Below, piece after piece: positions 44,809 to 52,268 of a stretch of DNA of 64,000 nt. The DNA comes from an uncultured Pelagibacteraceae bacterium (GTDB taxonomy: Bacteria; Pseudomonadota; Alphaproteobacteria; Pelagibacterales; Pelagibacteraceae): positions 62,001 through 126,000 of the forward strand of contig CACBYV010000003.1 of NCBI GenBank assembly GCA_902543575.1. The letters run 5' to 3'. The translations under genes were made by a program, and so were the position numbers. Below the pieces are notes generated by a model. That model was given only the letters and a program-made list of their open reading frames with translations. It was not told the origin of the DNA and made no database searches. Numbering within the stretch: position 1 is the first letter of the stretch; each line of letters starts with the position of its first letter.

Positions 44809-45360
44809 TTAAAAGGCCCTAGAAATAGGGCCTTTTTTTTTTGAAAAATATCCAATTCCACCAAATCCATGACATTTAACAAGCTTTAGCTTTTTTAAAT
44901 TTTCAATTGAAATACCCCCTAAAGCTATTAACTTTCTTTTTGTAAGTTTGCTCAAATTGTTAAATCTATTAATTCCTAAATAATTTTTATTTTTTTTAAA
45001 TAAAGAGGATAAAAATATATGCTTCACTTTTTGCCTCTCTTTAACCCTGATTTGCCTTAAATTGTGTGCAGAACCAATTAGATTAAAATTTTTTTTAAAT
45101 TTGTACGATAAATGATGATAACTATTGTTAAATGAAGGTATGTATGCCCCATCTAATTTAAGATCTAACGACAGTTTGATATCATTAGATAAGTAAAATT
45201 TAATTCCATTATTTTTACAATATTTTTTGATTTTTTTTATTTCTTTTAAGTGATCTTTTTTTTTGTAATTTCTATAAATAATCGCTGTATTATTCTCTAA
45301 ATTATCAATATTATTTTTATTAAACTTATTTATAAAATAGTATTTCTTAAACTTATGCAT
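44809..45360 (-). CDS. ThiE/TenI-like (thiamine phosphate synthase fold) protein, degenerate
   Basis: This 183-residue Lys/Asn-rich protein has a TIM-barrel ThiE/TenI pattern: FYLSNDIKLSLDLKLDGAYIP, FNLIGSAHNLRQI (ThiE has IGVSTH here), LIALGGISIENLKKL and GFGGIGYF. The diphosphate- and Mg-binding residues of genuine ThiE (QLRxK, Asp of the DGVHLGQED motif) are not apparent, so thiamine phosphate synthase activity is doubtful; a TenI-like or unknown role is possible. Its ATG forms half of an ATGCAT shared with yggS on the other strand, and its tail (KKKGPISRAF) is encoded by the porin terminator. Confidence 0.75.
   Translation of the reverse strand: MHKFKKYYFINKFNKNNIDNLENNTAIIYRNYKKKDHLKEIKKIKKYCKNNGIKFYLSNDIKLSLDLKLDGAYIPSFNNSYHHLSYKFKKNFNLIGSAHNLRQIRVKERQKVKHIFLSSLFKKNKNYLGINRFNNLSKLTKRKLIALGGISIENLKKLKLVKCHGFGGIGYFSKKKGPISRAF
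44811..44842. terminator. Strong intrinsic terminator (bidirectional) after the porin
   Basis: AAAAGGCCCTA-GAAA-TAGGGCCTTTT forms an 11-bp stem with a GAAA loop, followed by a continuous T-run to 44842. The A-run on the other side makes it usable from the opposite strand. It lies inside the last codons of the ThiE/TenI-like gene. Confidence 0.93.
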
Positions 45361-46005
45361 GAGACAATTAAAAATTTACTTAATATTGAGACAAAAGTTA
45401 AGCAAAAAGTAAGTGATAATAATCTTAAAAATATTCCTAACATAATCGCAGTATCTAAAACTTTCAAAATTGATCATATAAGTCATTTAATTAAACATGG
45501 TCATATGCATTTTGGTGAAAATAAAGTTCAAGAAGCTTTAGAAAAGTGGGAAGAAATAAAAAAAAAAAATGACAAAATTAAACTCCACTTAATTGGAAAA
45601 TTACAAACTAACAAGGTTAAGTTTGCAGTAAAATTATTTGATTATATTCACTCTTTAGATAATGAAAAACTTGCAAAAAAAATTGCATCATTCGATAATA
45701 AAAACTTAAAAATATTTATTCAAGTTAATATAGGAAATGAAGATCAAAAATCAGGTATAAATGCAAATGATCTATTTGAATTCTATAATTATTGTAAGAA
45801 ATTAGAACTAAATATAATTGGTTTAATGTGTATACCTCCCTTACATGGAGACACAAAAATTTACTTTAAAAAAATGTTAGAATTAAAAAAAAAGTACAGT
45901 TTCAATGAATTAAGCATGGGAATGTCTTCAGATTATTTAAACGCCTTAGATTTTGAAGCTTCTTTTATAAGAATTGGATCTAGCATATTTGGAAATAGAT
46001 ATTAA
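45355..46005 (+). CDS. yggS: YggS-family pyridoxal-phosphate homeostasis protein
   Basis: This 216-residue alanine-racemase-fold PLP carrier has NIIAVSKTFKIDHISHLIKHG (PLP lysine in AVSK; quoted: IIAVSKTF), HFGENKVQEALEKWEEI, LHLIGKLQTNKVKF, NIGNEDQKSGI, GLMCIPP and LSMGMSSDYLNAL, all in the family order. It buffers PLP and amino acid metabolism. The ATG at 45355 overlaps the start codon region of the divergent ThiE/TenI-like gene, leaving no intergenic space. It converges on the L,D-transpeptidase gene with a 4-bp overlap. Confidence 0.95.
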   Translation: MHETIKNLLNIETKVKQKVSDNNLKNIPNIIAVSKTFKIDHISHLIKHGHMHFGENKVQEALEKWEEIKKKNDKIKLHLIGKLQTNKVKFAVKLFDYIHSLDNEKLAKKIASFDNKNLKIFIQVNIGNEDQKSGINANDLFEFYNYCKKLELNIIGLMCIPPLHGDTKIYFKKMLELKKKYSFNELSMGMSSDYLNALDFEASFIRIGSSIFGNRY

Positions 46006-46493
46006 ACAATATTAATTTTTGTGTTTTTTTTAATTAATTTTGCTAAAATTAAAAAATCTTTTACTAAAAGAGCTACGCATCCAGCTGTAGGTTTATAATT
46101 TTTTGTTATGTGGATAAAGATTGCGCTCCCTTTATTTTTTTCTGGCTTATGCCAATTATACTTTATGGGTATAAAATAATCATATTTATAGTCATTTCTA
46201 AATAATTTTTCATATTTAACTCTTTTTTTTATTTTAATTTCTTTGTTATAAAATTTATTATTAATATCATTACACCAACCCATATTTTTTTTAATTTTAA
46301 TACATTTTAAGGAAGTTTCAGGTTTCTTTACTCTATCTGCCCGATAGTATAGATTTCCAAGTGTGTAAATCCCTTTTGGAGTTTTTTTATCACCTTCAAA
46401 TTTATTTCTAGTTAAGCCTTTTTTGCCAACACAACAATAAAATTTGAAATCATCAAAAAAAAGACTTTGTTTATTTTTTATAACAATTGTCAT
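46002..46493 (-). CDS. L,D-transpeptidase (YkuD) family protein
   Basis: This 163-residue protein has the YkuD catalytic signature IFIHITKNYKPTAGCVALLV, with His near 127 and nucleophile Cys near 138 in the HxxxxxxxxxxGC arrangement. Earlier GDKKTPKGIYTLGNLYYR matches the family's TPxGxF entry. YkuD enzymes form 3-3 peptidoglycan cross-links or attach proteins to peptidoglycan. No signal peptide is visible, unusual for a cell-wall enzyme; this small type recurs in Alphaproteobacteria. It diverges from an orphan winged-helix regulator. Confidence 0.88.
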   Translation of the reverse strand: MTIVIKNKQSLFFDDFKFYCCVGKKGLTRNKFEGDKKTPKGIYTLGNLYYRADRVKKPETSLKCIKIKKNMGWCNDINNKFYNKEIKIKKRVKYEKLFRNDYKYDYFIPIKYNWHKPEKNKGSAIFIHITKNYKPTAGCVALLVKDFLILAKLIKKNTKINIV

Positions 46494-46506
46494 ATTCTAT
46501 AACATT

Positions 46507-47064
46507 ATGAACAAACAGTATTTATTAATACATAATTGCCCAGTTCTTTTTAACATATTAAATGAATTAAAACATACTTTACAATTCGAAGTTAAAAATT
46601 TAAGTGAAAATGATTTAAAAAAAAAAAATCATATCAATGATCTTATTATTTCTACTGTTAACTTAAATATACACAATCAAGTAAAAATCGATAAATTCCC
46701 AATAGAATACGGACGACTTCTAGATATTTTAAATATTTCATTTCTTAAAAAAAAAATTGAAGTTCAAAAAGACATAAAAATTGGAAAGTATATATTCAAT
46801 TACAATTCAAGAAGACTAACTAAAAGTAACAAGAATGTTAGTTTAACGGAGAAAGAAACAACTATTATAAATTTTTTAAGATTATCAATAAAGCCAGTGT
46901 CGATAAAAAATCTTCAAAAAAAAGTTTGGGGTTATAATACAAATTTAGAAACACATACTGTAGAAACTCATGTGTATAGATTGAGAAAAAAAATTCACAA
47001 AAATTTAAATGATGAAAATTTTATACTGAGTTCAAAATTAGGTTATTATATAAATGACTCCTGA
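46507..47064 (+). CDS. OmpR/PhoB-type winged-helix regulator with degenerate receiver
   Basis: I chose ATG 46507 (185 residues; the frame opens at 46444 but that part would overlap the divergent ykuD-like gene). The C-terminal domain (about 100-185) is an OmpR-type winged helix: VSLTEKETTIINFL, VSIKNLQKKVWGYN, THTVETHVYRLRKKI, and the closing FILSSKLGYYIND. The N-terminal 90 residues are receiver-like in order but lack the phospho-Asp after strand 3 (IISTVN) and the acidic pair. It should bind DNA without phosphorylation. No histidine kinase is nearby. It overlaps the TPR gene by 11 bp. Confidence 0.83.
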   Translation: MNKQYLLIHNCPVLFNILNELKHTLQFEVKNLSENDLKKKNHINDLIISTVNLNIHNQVKIDKFPIEYGRLLDILNISFLKKKIEVQKDIKIGKYIFNYNSRRLTKSNKNVSLTEKETTIINFLRLSIKPVSIKNLQKKVWGYNTNLETHTVETHVYRLRKKIHKNLNDENFILSSKLGYYINDS

Positions 47065-49153
47065 TTATAACACTGTTAATAAAAAAATTTTTGCAGCTCT
47101 TGAAAATTTTAAAGCAAAAAATTTTATAGATGCAGAAAAACTTTATAAAGAAATATTAGAAGTAAAACCAAACCATTACGAAACAATTTGCTATTTAGGT
47201 TTGATTTACGCCCAAACCAAGAAATTAGATTTATCTTGTAAAATGTTTCTTAGAGCTTTGAAAATGAATCCAGAAAATGCTGGTCTAAATAATAATTTAG
47301 GTAATATTTTTTTTGAATTAGGAAATATAGAGAAATCAATAGACTATTTCCAAAAAGCTATAAAAATTGATCCAAAATTTATAGATGCTTACTTTAACTT
47401 GAGTTTAGCTTTTAAAAATGTTGGGAAACTGGACGAGGCAATTAATAGTTTAAAAAAGATAATATCTTTAAAACCAAATGATTTAAAATCAATAATTAGT
47501 ATCGCCATTATATATCAAAATGATGAGAAGATTGAACAAAGCTTTTTATACTTTATAAAAGCTATGAAAGTTGATCCAAATGATTTAGAAACAAGAAATC
47601 TTTTTTTAGAATTAATTAAAACCACAAATTTACATAGTCTAATAAAAAAATATCCAAAAGAGATCAAAAATATTTTTTTATTTTTTTTAAAACAAAATAA
47701 CATTAATCACGATGATATTTTTAATAATGCAAAATTATTTATTTATTTTCAACAAGACAAAGAAAAAGTAGAAAGAATATATAAATCTCAAGAATTATTA
47801 CTTGATAACGATAATATAAAACAAAATTTAACTGATGAATATTTTAACTTAATGTTACAAAAATGTTTATTTAGAGATATTTTCTTAGAAAATTTTCTTA
47901 CCAAAATAAGAAGAGAAATTCTCTTAGATTTAAGTGATAAAAAAAAAAAAATATTAAAAAATTACTTAAATTTTATTATTTCACTTTCTCAACAATGTTT
48001 TTTCAATGAGTACTTATTTTTTGAAACAAATGAAGAAAAAAAAGCTTTATTGAAATTAGAAAATAAAATAATAAATAATAATTCATTAGATGAATTAGAA
48101 GTAGCCATATTTGCTTGCTATAAGCCGTTAAATGAATTTCAAACTCTTTCAAATAGTTTATTAAAATATAGATCAAAAAACATATTATTTATTGAAATGG
48201 TTAATTTACAAATAATCGAACCACTAAAAGAAAATGATCTAAAAAAAACTATCAAATCAATCGAAAAAATCTCAAATCAAACTTCATTAAAAGTCAGAGA
48301 ACAGTATGAACAAAACCCCTATCCAAGATGGCGGTATGCAAAATCGATTAAAATTGCTAATTTTTCTGATAAGTTTAAAAAAGAAATATTTCCAAATAAA
48401 AAAGATTTCATAAATAATTTTAGTAATCCAGATGTTTTAATTGCAGGGTGTGGAACAGGAAAACATTTAGCTCATACAATATATTACGAAAATGCTAATA
48501 TATCGGCGATCGACCTTAGTTTATCAAGCATAGCTTATGCAAAAAGAATGATTGAAAAAATAGGTTATGAAAAGATTAACTTTTTGAAAGGGGATATTTT
48601 AAGTCTTAAAAATTTAAACACAAAATTTGACATTATTGAATGTGTTGGTGTTTTGCATCATATGGAAAAACCTATTGAAGGGCTTGAAATATTAATAAAT
48701 TTATTAAAATCAAATGGAGTAATAAAACTAGGCTTATATAGCGAATTGGCAAGGGGGGATGTAGTAAAAATAAGAGATCTAATAAAAAAAGAAGGAATAA
48801 ACAATAGTCTAGAAAGCATAAGATATATTAGAGAAAAAGTAAAAAATAATTCAGACAATTCTTTATTTAAAAAAATTTCAATGAATTATGATTTCTTCTC
48901 TACTTCAAATGTAAGAGATTTAATTTTCCATGTTAAAGAACATAGGTTTTCAATACCTAGTATAAAAAAAATATTAAATGATCTTAAATTAGAATTTTTG
49001 GGTTTTTCTAACCCATATATAAAAAAAAAGTATTCGATAAATTTTCCTGATGACAAAAAAAATATACTACTAGACAATTGGCAAAAATTTGAACAAAAAT
49101 ACCCAGATTCTTTCTATGATATGTATCAGTTTTGGCTAAAAAAATTAAATTAA
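47054..49153 (+). CDS. TPR-repeat protein with C-terminal SAM methyltransferase domain
   Basis: This 699-residue protein has at least four to five tetratricopeptide repeats (about 15-185: LYKEILEVKPNHYETICYLG, then MFLRALKMNPENAGLNNNLG, then YFQKAIKIDPKFIDAYFNLS, each a repeat). A helical linker follows, then a class I methyltransferase domain (about 410-580) with the entry YEQNPYPRWRYA, SAM loop DVLIAGCGTGKHLAH, acidic IDLSLSSIAYAKRM, and ECVGVLHHM. The substrate is unknown; related proteins modify glycans or cell-envelope molecules. It overlaps the winged-helix regulator by 11 bp, suggesting co-regulation. Confidence 0.87.
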   Translation: MTPDYNTVNKKIFAALENFKAKNFIDAEKLYKEILEVKPNHYETICYLGLIYAQTKKLDLSCKMFLRALKMNPENAGLNNNLGNIFFELGNIEKSIDYFQKAIKIDPKFIDAYFNLSLAFKNVGKLDEAINSLKKIISLKPNDLKSIISIAIIYQNDEKIEQSFLYFIKAMKVDPNDLETRNLFLELIKTTNLHSLIKKYPKEIKNIFLFFLKQNNINHDDIFNNAKLFIYFQQDKEKVERIYKSQELLLDNDNIKQNLTDEYFNLMLQKCLFRDIFLENFLTKIRREILLDLSDKKKKILKNYLNFIISLSQQCFFNEYLFFETNEEKKALLKLENKIINNNSLDELEVAIFACYKPLNEFQTLSNSLLKYRSKNILFIEMVNLQIIEPLKENDLKKTIKSIEKISNQTSLKVREQYEQNPYPRWRYAKSIKIANFSDKFKKEIFPNKKDFINNFSNPDVLIAGCGTGKHLAHTIYYENANISAIDLSLSSIAYAKRMIEKIGYEKINFLKGDILSLKNLNTKFDIIECVGVLHHMEKPIEGLEILINLLKSNGVIKLGLYSELARGDVVKIRDLIKKEGINNSLESIRYIREKVKNNSDNSLFKKISMNYDFFSTSNVRDLIFHVKEHRFSIPSIKKILNDLKLEFLGFSNPYIKKKYSINFPDDKKNILLDNWQKFEQKYPDSFYDMYQFWLKKLN

Positions 49154-49155
49154 TT

Positions 49156-49266
49156 GTGAAATCAAAAAAAAATTTTATCGCTAAAGACTTATTTTCTAAA
49201 AAATACCAACCTAAAATGGTAAAACCAAAAAAAGGTAAGGGTAGTTTTAAAAGAAAAAAAAAATAA
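49156..49266 (+). CDS. arfA: Probable ArfA-like alternative ribosome-rescue factor (36 aa)
   Basis: A GTG-initiated frame 2 bases after the TPR gene encodes 36 residues, with the distinctive pattern KDLFSKKYQPKMVKPKKG followed by KGSFKRK. This resembles the ArfA core D-P-L-F-x-x-R-V-V-K-x-K-K-G-K-G-S-Y-x-R-K. ArfA enters stalled ribosomes and recruits RF2 when trans-translation fails. The strongly basic C-terminus fits insertion into the mRNA channel. Its TAA directly abuts the convergent oxygenase-like gene. No Shine-Dalgarno is visible. Assigned by motif recall; a short Lys-rich frame in AT-rich DNA could mislead. Confidence 0.6.
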   Translation: MKSKKNFIAKDLFSKKYQPKMVKPKKGKGSFKRKKK

Positions 49267-49878
49267 TTATTTTAATATATCGACGTTAAAGCTTATAACT
49301 ATTCTATCATCATCAGATGTGTTTATACCTACTGAATGTGGAAGATAAGCCGGGAAAAGTAACAAATCTCCTTCAACAGGTTTAATTTGTGCGCTGATTC
49401 GATTAAACTCTGTTCTTTTATCACTTATAGCAATTCTTTCCCTTGCTATTTGATTGGGATTTGAAATGTTAAATGACCCACAATTCTCTGGTGCTTTAAC
49501 ATAATAAGCAGCACTTAAATAATTGTTTGGATGGGTATGTTCTGTATTAAAATCATTTTTTTTGTTAATTATAGCCCACATTTCAGTAAGATTAACTTTT
49601 CCTGGAGTATAAAACCAACCATACTCTTTAAAAACATCAGCCACATATTTTTGTATATCCATAAAAAAATGGAAAGGTGCATCATCTTTTTTTTTTAAAT
49701 CAAAAGGTTTAGAGTGCCAACCTCCTTGATTTGATCTTTTCAGACCGTTTTTATCATTTTCGTAAAGATTATAAATATACTTTGATAAGTTTTCGTTATG
49801 TTTTTTATGATCTTTGACTTTATAGTGAAATATAGGTAGTGGAAATAATTTTAAAATTTTTTTTTCGTCATCAAACAT
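49267..49878 (-). CDS. Putative 2OG-Fe(II) oxygenase (TIGR02466-like)
   Basis: This 203-residue protein has a cupin-like double-stranded helix pattern: NTEHTHPNNYLSAAYYVKAPE with the first His-x-His pair, GSFNISNPN, and GDLLLFPAYLPHSVGINTSDDDRIVISFN (quoted: LFPAYLPHSVGINTS, DDDRIVISFN) with the distal His and Arg expected to bind iron and 2-oxoglutarate. This matches the TIGR02466 family found in marine bacteria and cyanophages. The substrate is unknown. It lies 2 bases from the PfkB kinase stop. Confidence 0.8.
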   Translation of the reverse strand: MFDDEKKILKLFPLPIFHYKVKDHKKHNENLSKYIYNLYENDKNGLKRSNQGGWHSKPFDLKKKDDAPFHFFMDIQKYVADVFKEYGWFYTPGKVNLTEMWAIINKKNDFNTEHTHPNNYLSAAYYVKAPENCGSFNISNPNQIARERIAISDKRTEFNRISAQIKPVEGDLLLFPAYLPHSVGINTSDDDRIVISFNVDILK

Positions 49879-49880
49879 AT

Positions 49881-50810
49881 TTATAATCTAGCACCAATTT
49901 GTTGTATAACTTTTGATGACATTTCTCTTCCTTTATTGAGACTTTCAGATGTACTTAGGTTATTTAAATTTCCATGTAAAAAACCTGCTGCAAATAAATC
50001 TCCTGCACCTGTAAGATCTTTAATATTTAAATTTTCTTCGATGCCATTTTCAATAATTTCATCACCATTAATTGATATAGCTCCTTTTTCTCCTCGTGTA
50101 ATAACCATTAATTTTTTTAAATTTTTCCCAAAATCAACCACATCTTTAAAATCTTTGGCATCGATTAATGACATTATTTCTTGCTCGTTAGCAAATGTAA
50201 TATCTAATTTATTTTTTACCAAATCTAAAAAATGTGGCTTGTGTCTATCTACACAAAACTGATCCGATAGCGACATTGCGACTTTGTTTGCACTATTGAT
50301 AGCTTTTTCAAATGCTTTTTTTGGTTCACCTTCATCCCACAAATAGCCTTCTAAAAATATCATTTCAGATTGTTTTACAACATCACCATTTACATCATTC
50401 TCATTTATTTTTCCTGCGGTACCTAAATATGTACACATCGTCCTCTCTGAGTCCGGGGTCACTAAAATTAAACATGTACCAGTTGGCAATTCTTCCTTTT
50501 TTTTTGAGTAAAAATATTCTACATTTTCCGATTTTAATCCATCCTCGTATTTACTTCCTAATTTGTCATCACTCACTTTCCCTATAAAACCAGCTTTATT
50601 GCCTAATTGTGATAATCCAACTATAGAATTTGCGACCGACCCACCTGATATAGTTTTTTCAATATCTAGATTTGCTAACATTGATTGAAACTCCTCGTTT
50701 TCGAAGATAAGTTTCATAGTTCCTTTAGTTAAACCATTTTGGTTAAGAAATTTTTCATCAACCTTACAAATAACATCTACAATTGCATTTCCTATTCCTA
50801 AAATTTTCAT
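49881..50810 (-). CDS. PfkB-family sugar/adenosine kinase
   Basis: I start at ATG 50810 (309 residues; MKILGIGNAIVDVICKVD), because the 36-residue upstream extension to 50918 runs through nth and looks non-native. Ribokinase-fold motifs: SGGSVANSIVGLSQLGNKAGFIGKV (quoted: GGSVANSIVGLSQLG), TPDSERTMCTYLG, KLMVITRGEKGAIS, and the anion hole DLTGAGDLFAAGFLHG with catalytic Asp near 258. Adenosine kinase is the closest description in Alphaproteobacteria, though sugar kinases share these motifs. It lies 1 base from nth. Confidence 0.88.
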   Translation of the reverse strand: MKILGIGNAIVDVICKVDEKFLNQNGLTKGTMKLIFENEEFQSMLANLDIEKTISGGSVANSIVGLSQLGNKAGFIGKVSDDKLGSKYEDGLKSENVEYFYSKKKEELPTGTCLILVTPDSERTMCTYLGTAGKINENDVNGDVVKQSEMIFLEGYLWDEGEPKKAFEKAINSANKVAMSLSDQFCVDRHKPHFLDLVKNKLDITFANEQEIMSLIDAKDFKDVVDFGKNLKKLMVITRGEKGAISINGDEIIENGIEENLNIKDLTGAGDLFAAGFLHGNLNNLSTSESLNKGREMSSKVIQQIGARL

Positions 50811-50811
50811 A

Positions 50812-51465
50812 TCAGGCTTTTTTTGTTTTAATTGGTCTTTTTCTTTTAGGATAACAAGAAGTACAAATTTTACAAGAAATACCGTAACACTCTCTTGCTC
50901 TACAATATTCTCTACCATAATAAATTATTTGAAGATGAAGTTTATTCCAATATTTTTTTGGAAATAAACGCTTTAAATCTTCTTCTGTTTGAATAACATT
51001 TTTTCCATTAGTTAAACCCCATCGCTGAGCAAGTCTATGTATGTGAGTATCAATTGGAAATGCTGGATATCCGAAACCTTGGGACATAACTACACTTGCT
51101 GTTTTGTGTCCTACCCCAGGCAACTCCTCTAACTCTTCAAATGTTTTTGGAACTTTACCATTATATTTTTCAACTAAAGTCTTTGACAAATTATAAACAC
51201 TCTTTGCTTTAATTCTAAAAATCCCAATGCTTCTTATTAAATTTTCTATTTTTTTTCTTCCAAGTTTAACAAAATGCTCTGGTTTATTGTATTTTGGATA
51301 AATATTTTTTGTAACATTATTAACATTTACGTCTGTACATTGAGCCGAAAGTAAAACAGATATTAAAAGTGTAAAAATGTTTCTATGTTTTAAAGGTATG
51401 GGTGTTCTTGGATAAGTTTTATTTAGTATTTTTAAAACTATTTTTGCCCTTTGAACTTCATTCAT
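50812..51465 (-). CDS. nth: Endonuclease III (DNA glycosylase/AP lyase)
   Basis: This 217-residue base-excision repair enzyme removes oxidised pyrimidines. It has LLSAQCTDVNVN near residue 37, the helix-hairpin-helix ELPGVGHKTASVVM with catalytic Lys, and PIDTHIHRLAQRWGL with catalytic Asp. The C-terminal Fe-S loop has cysteines at 188, 193, 198, 201 and 204, not the standard C-X6-C-X2-C-X5-C. It overlaps dapB's stop by 1 bp. Function as Nth is not in doubt; the Fe-S spacing is odd. Confidence 0.95.
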   Translation of the reverse strand: MNEVQRAKIVLKILNKTYPRTPIPLKHRNIFTLLISVLLSAQCTDVNVNNVTKNIYPKYNKPEHFVKLGRKKIENLIRSIGIFRIKAKSVYNLSKTLVEKYNGKVPKTFEELEELPGVGHKTASVVMSQGFGYPAFPIDTHIHRLAQRWGLTNGKNVIQTEEDLKRLFPKKYWNKLHLQIIYYGREYCRARECYGISCKICTSCYPKRKRPIKTKKA

Positions 51466-52241
51466 TATTTAAAATTCAGAAGATTTCTCATTGAATAAAG
51501 GCCTGGTTTTTTTTTAATTAACCATTTTGCTGCAGTTATTGCTCCATCTGAATATAAAGCTCTGTCAAAAGCTTCGTGGTTTAGTTTTATAATTTCTTTC
51601 CCATTTGAAAAAGTAACTTCGTGTTCGCCAATAATTTCACCTTTTCTAATTGAATTAAAATTAATTTTTTTTCCATATGGAAATTTTTTTTTGTTTAAAA
51701 ATTTTCTTCCCATTATCTTATAAAAGTTCTTATTTTTTCCTACAGCAATTCCTTTTCCAAGCATTAGTGCAGTACCTGATGGATAATCTTTTTTGTGTTT
51801 GTGATGAATTTCGAAAACTTTACTTAGATAATTACTATTAAGTGAAGCCGATGTAATCTCAGTTAAGTACATGAGTAAATTAATTCCAAGGCTCATATTT
51901 CCAGCTTTTAAAATTGGTATTTTTTTTGAAAACTTTTTTATTAAATCTTCCTCTTTCTTATTAAAACCTGTTGTTCCAATAACTACTCTCTTTTTTAACT
52001 TTGCAGCTATATTTAAAACCTCGAATGTACACTTTGGAATTGTGAAATCTATTATTACATTCGCTTTACTAAGAGCCATTTCAGTATTTAATTCAGGTTT
52101 GATTCCACTAATTTTCTTATTAATCGCTCTATTTTCTGTAAGAGCAACCAATTTGGTAGATTTGTCTTTAATAGCAGATTTAATGAGTTGTTGACCCATT
52201 CTTCCCATACATCCTGTTATGGCTAGATTAATTTTACCCAT
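51465..52241 (-). CDS. dapB: 4-hydroxy-tetrahydrodipicolinate reductase
   Basis: This 258-residue NAD(P)H-dependent enzyme of the lysine/DAP pathway has INLAITGCMGRMGQQLIK (Rossmann) at the N-terminus, VIDFTIPK, VIGTTGFNKKE, the substrate motif EIHHKHKKDYPSGTALMLGK (HHxxKxDxPSGTA), and FDRALYSDGAITAAKWL near the C-terminus. Length is typical. It is 27 bases downstream of dnaJ on the same strand and probably co-transcribed with it. Confidence 0.96.
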   Translation of the reverse strand: MGKINLAITGCMGRMGQQLIKSAIKDKSTKLVALTENRAINKKISGIKPELNTEMALSKANVIIDFTIPKCTFEVLNIAAKLKKRVVIGTTGFNKKEEDLIKKFSKKIPILKAGNMSLGINLLMYLTEITSASLNSNYLSKVFEIHHKHKKDYPSGTALMLGKGIAVGKNKNFYKIMGRKFLNKKKFPYGKKINFNSIRKGEIIGEHEVTFSNGKEIIKLNHEAFDRALYSDGAITAAKWLIKKKPGLYSMRNLLNFK

Positions 52242-52268
52242 TATAATGATTTAGATTAGCACTATTGA

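Noticed and set aside
46444..46506. Upstream extension of the winged-helix regulator
   Set aside because: It overlaps the divergent YkuD-like gene by 50 bp and gives a spurious hydrophobic segment; the ATG at 46507 is a better start.
48661..48858. Antisense frame inside the TPR-methyltransferase
   Set aside because: No features and fully contained within a domain whose motifs are clear on the plus strand.
50811..50918. 36-residue N-terminal extension of the PfkB kinase
   Set aside because: It runs through the 3' end of nth, reading its cysteine-rich codons in another frame; the kinase family begins at MKILGIGNA.
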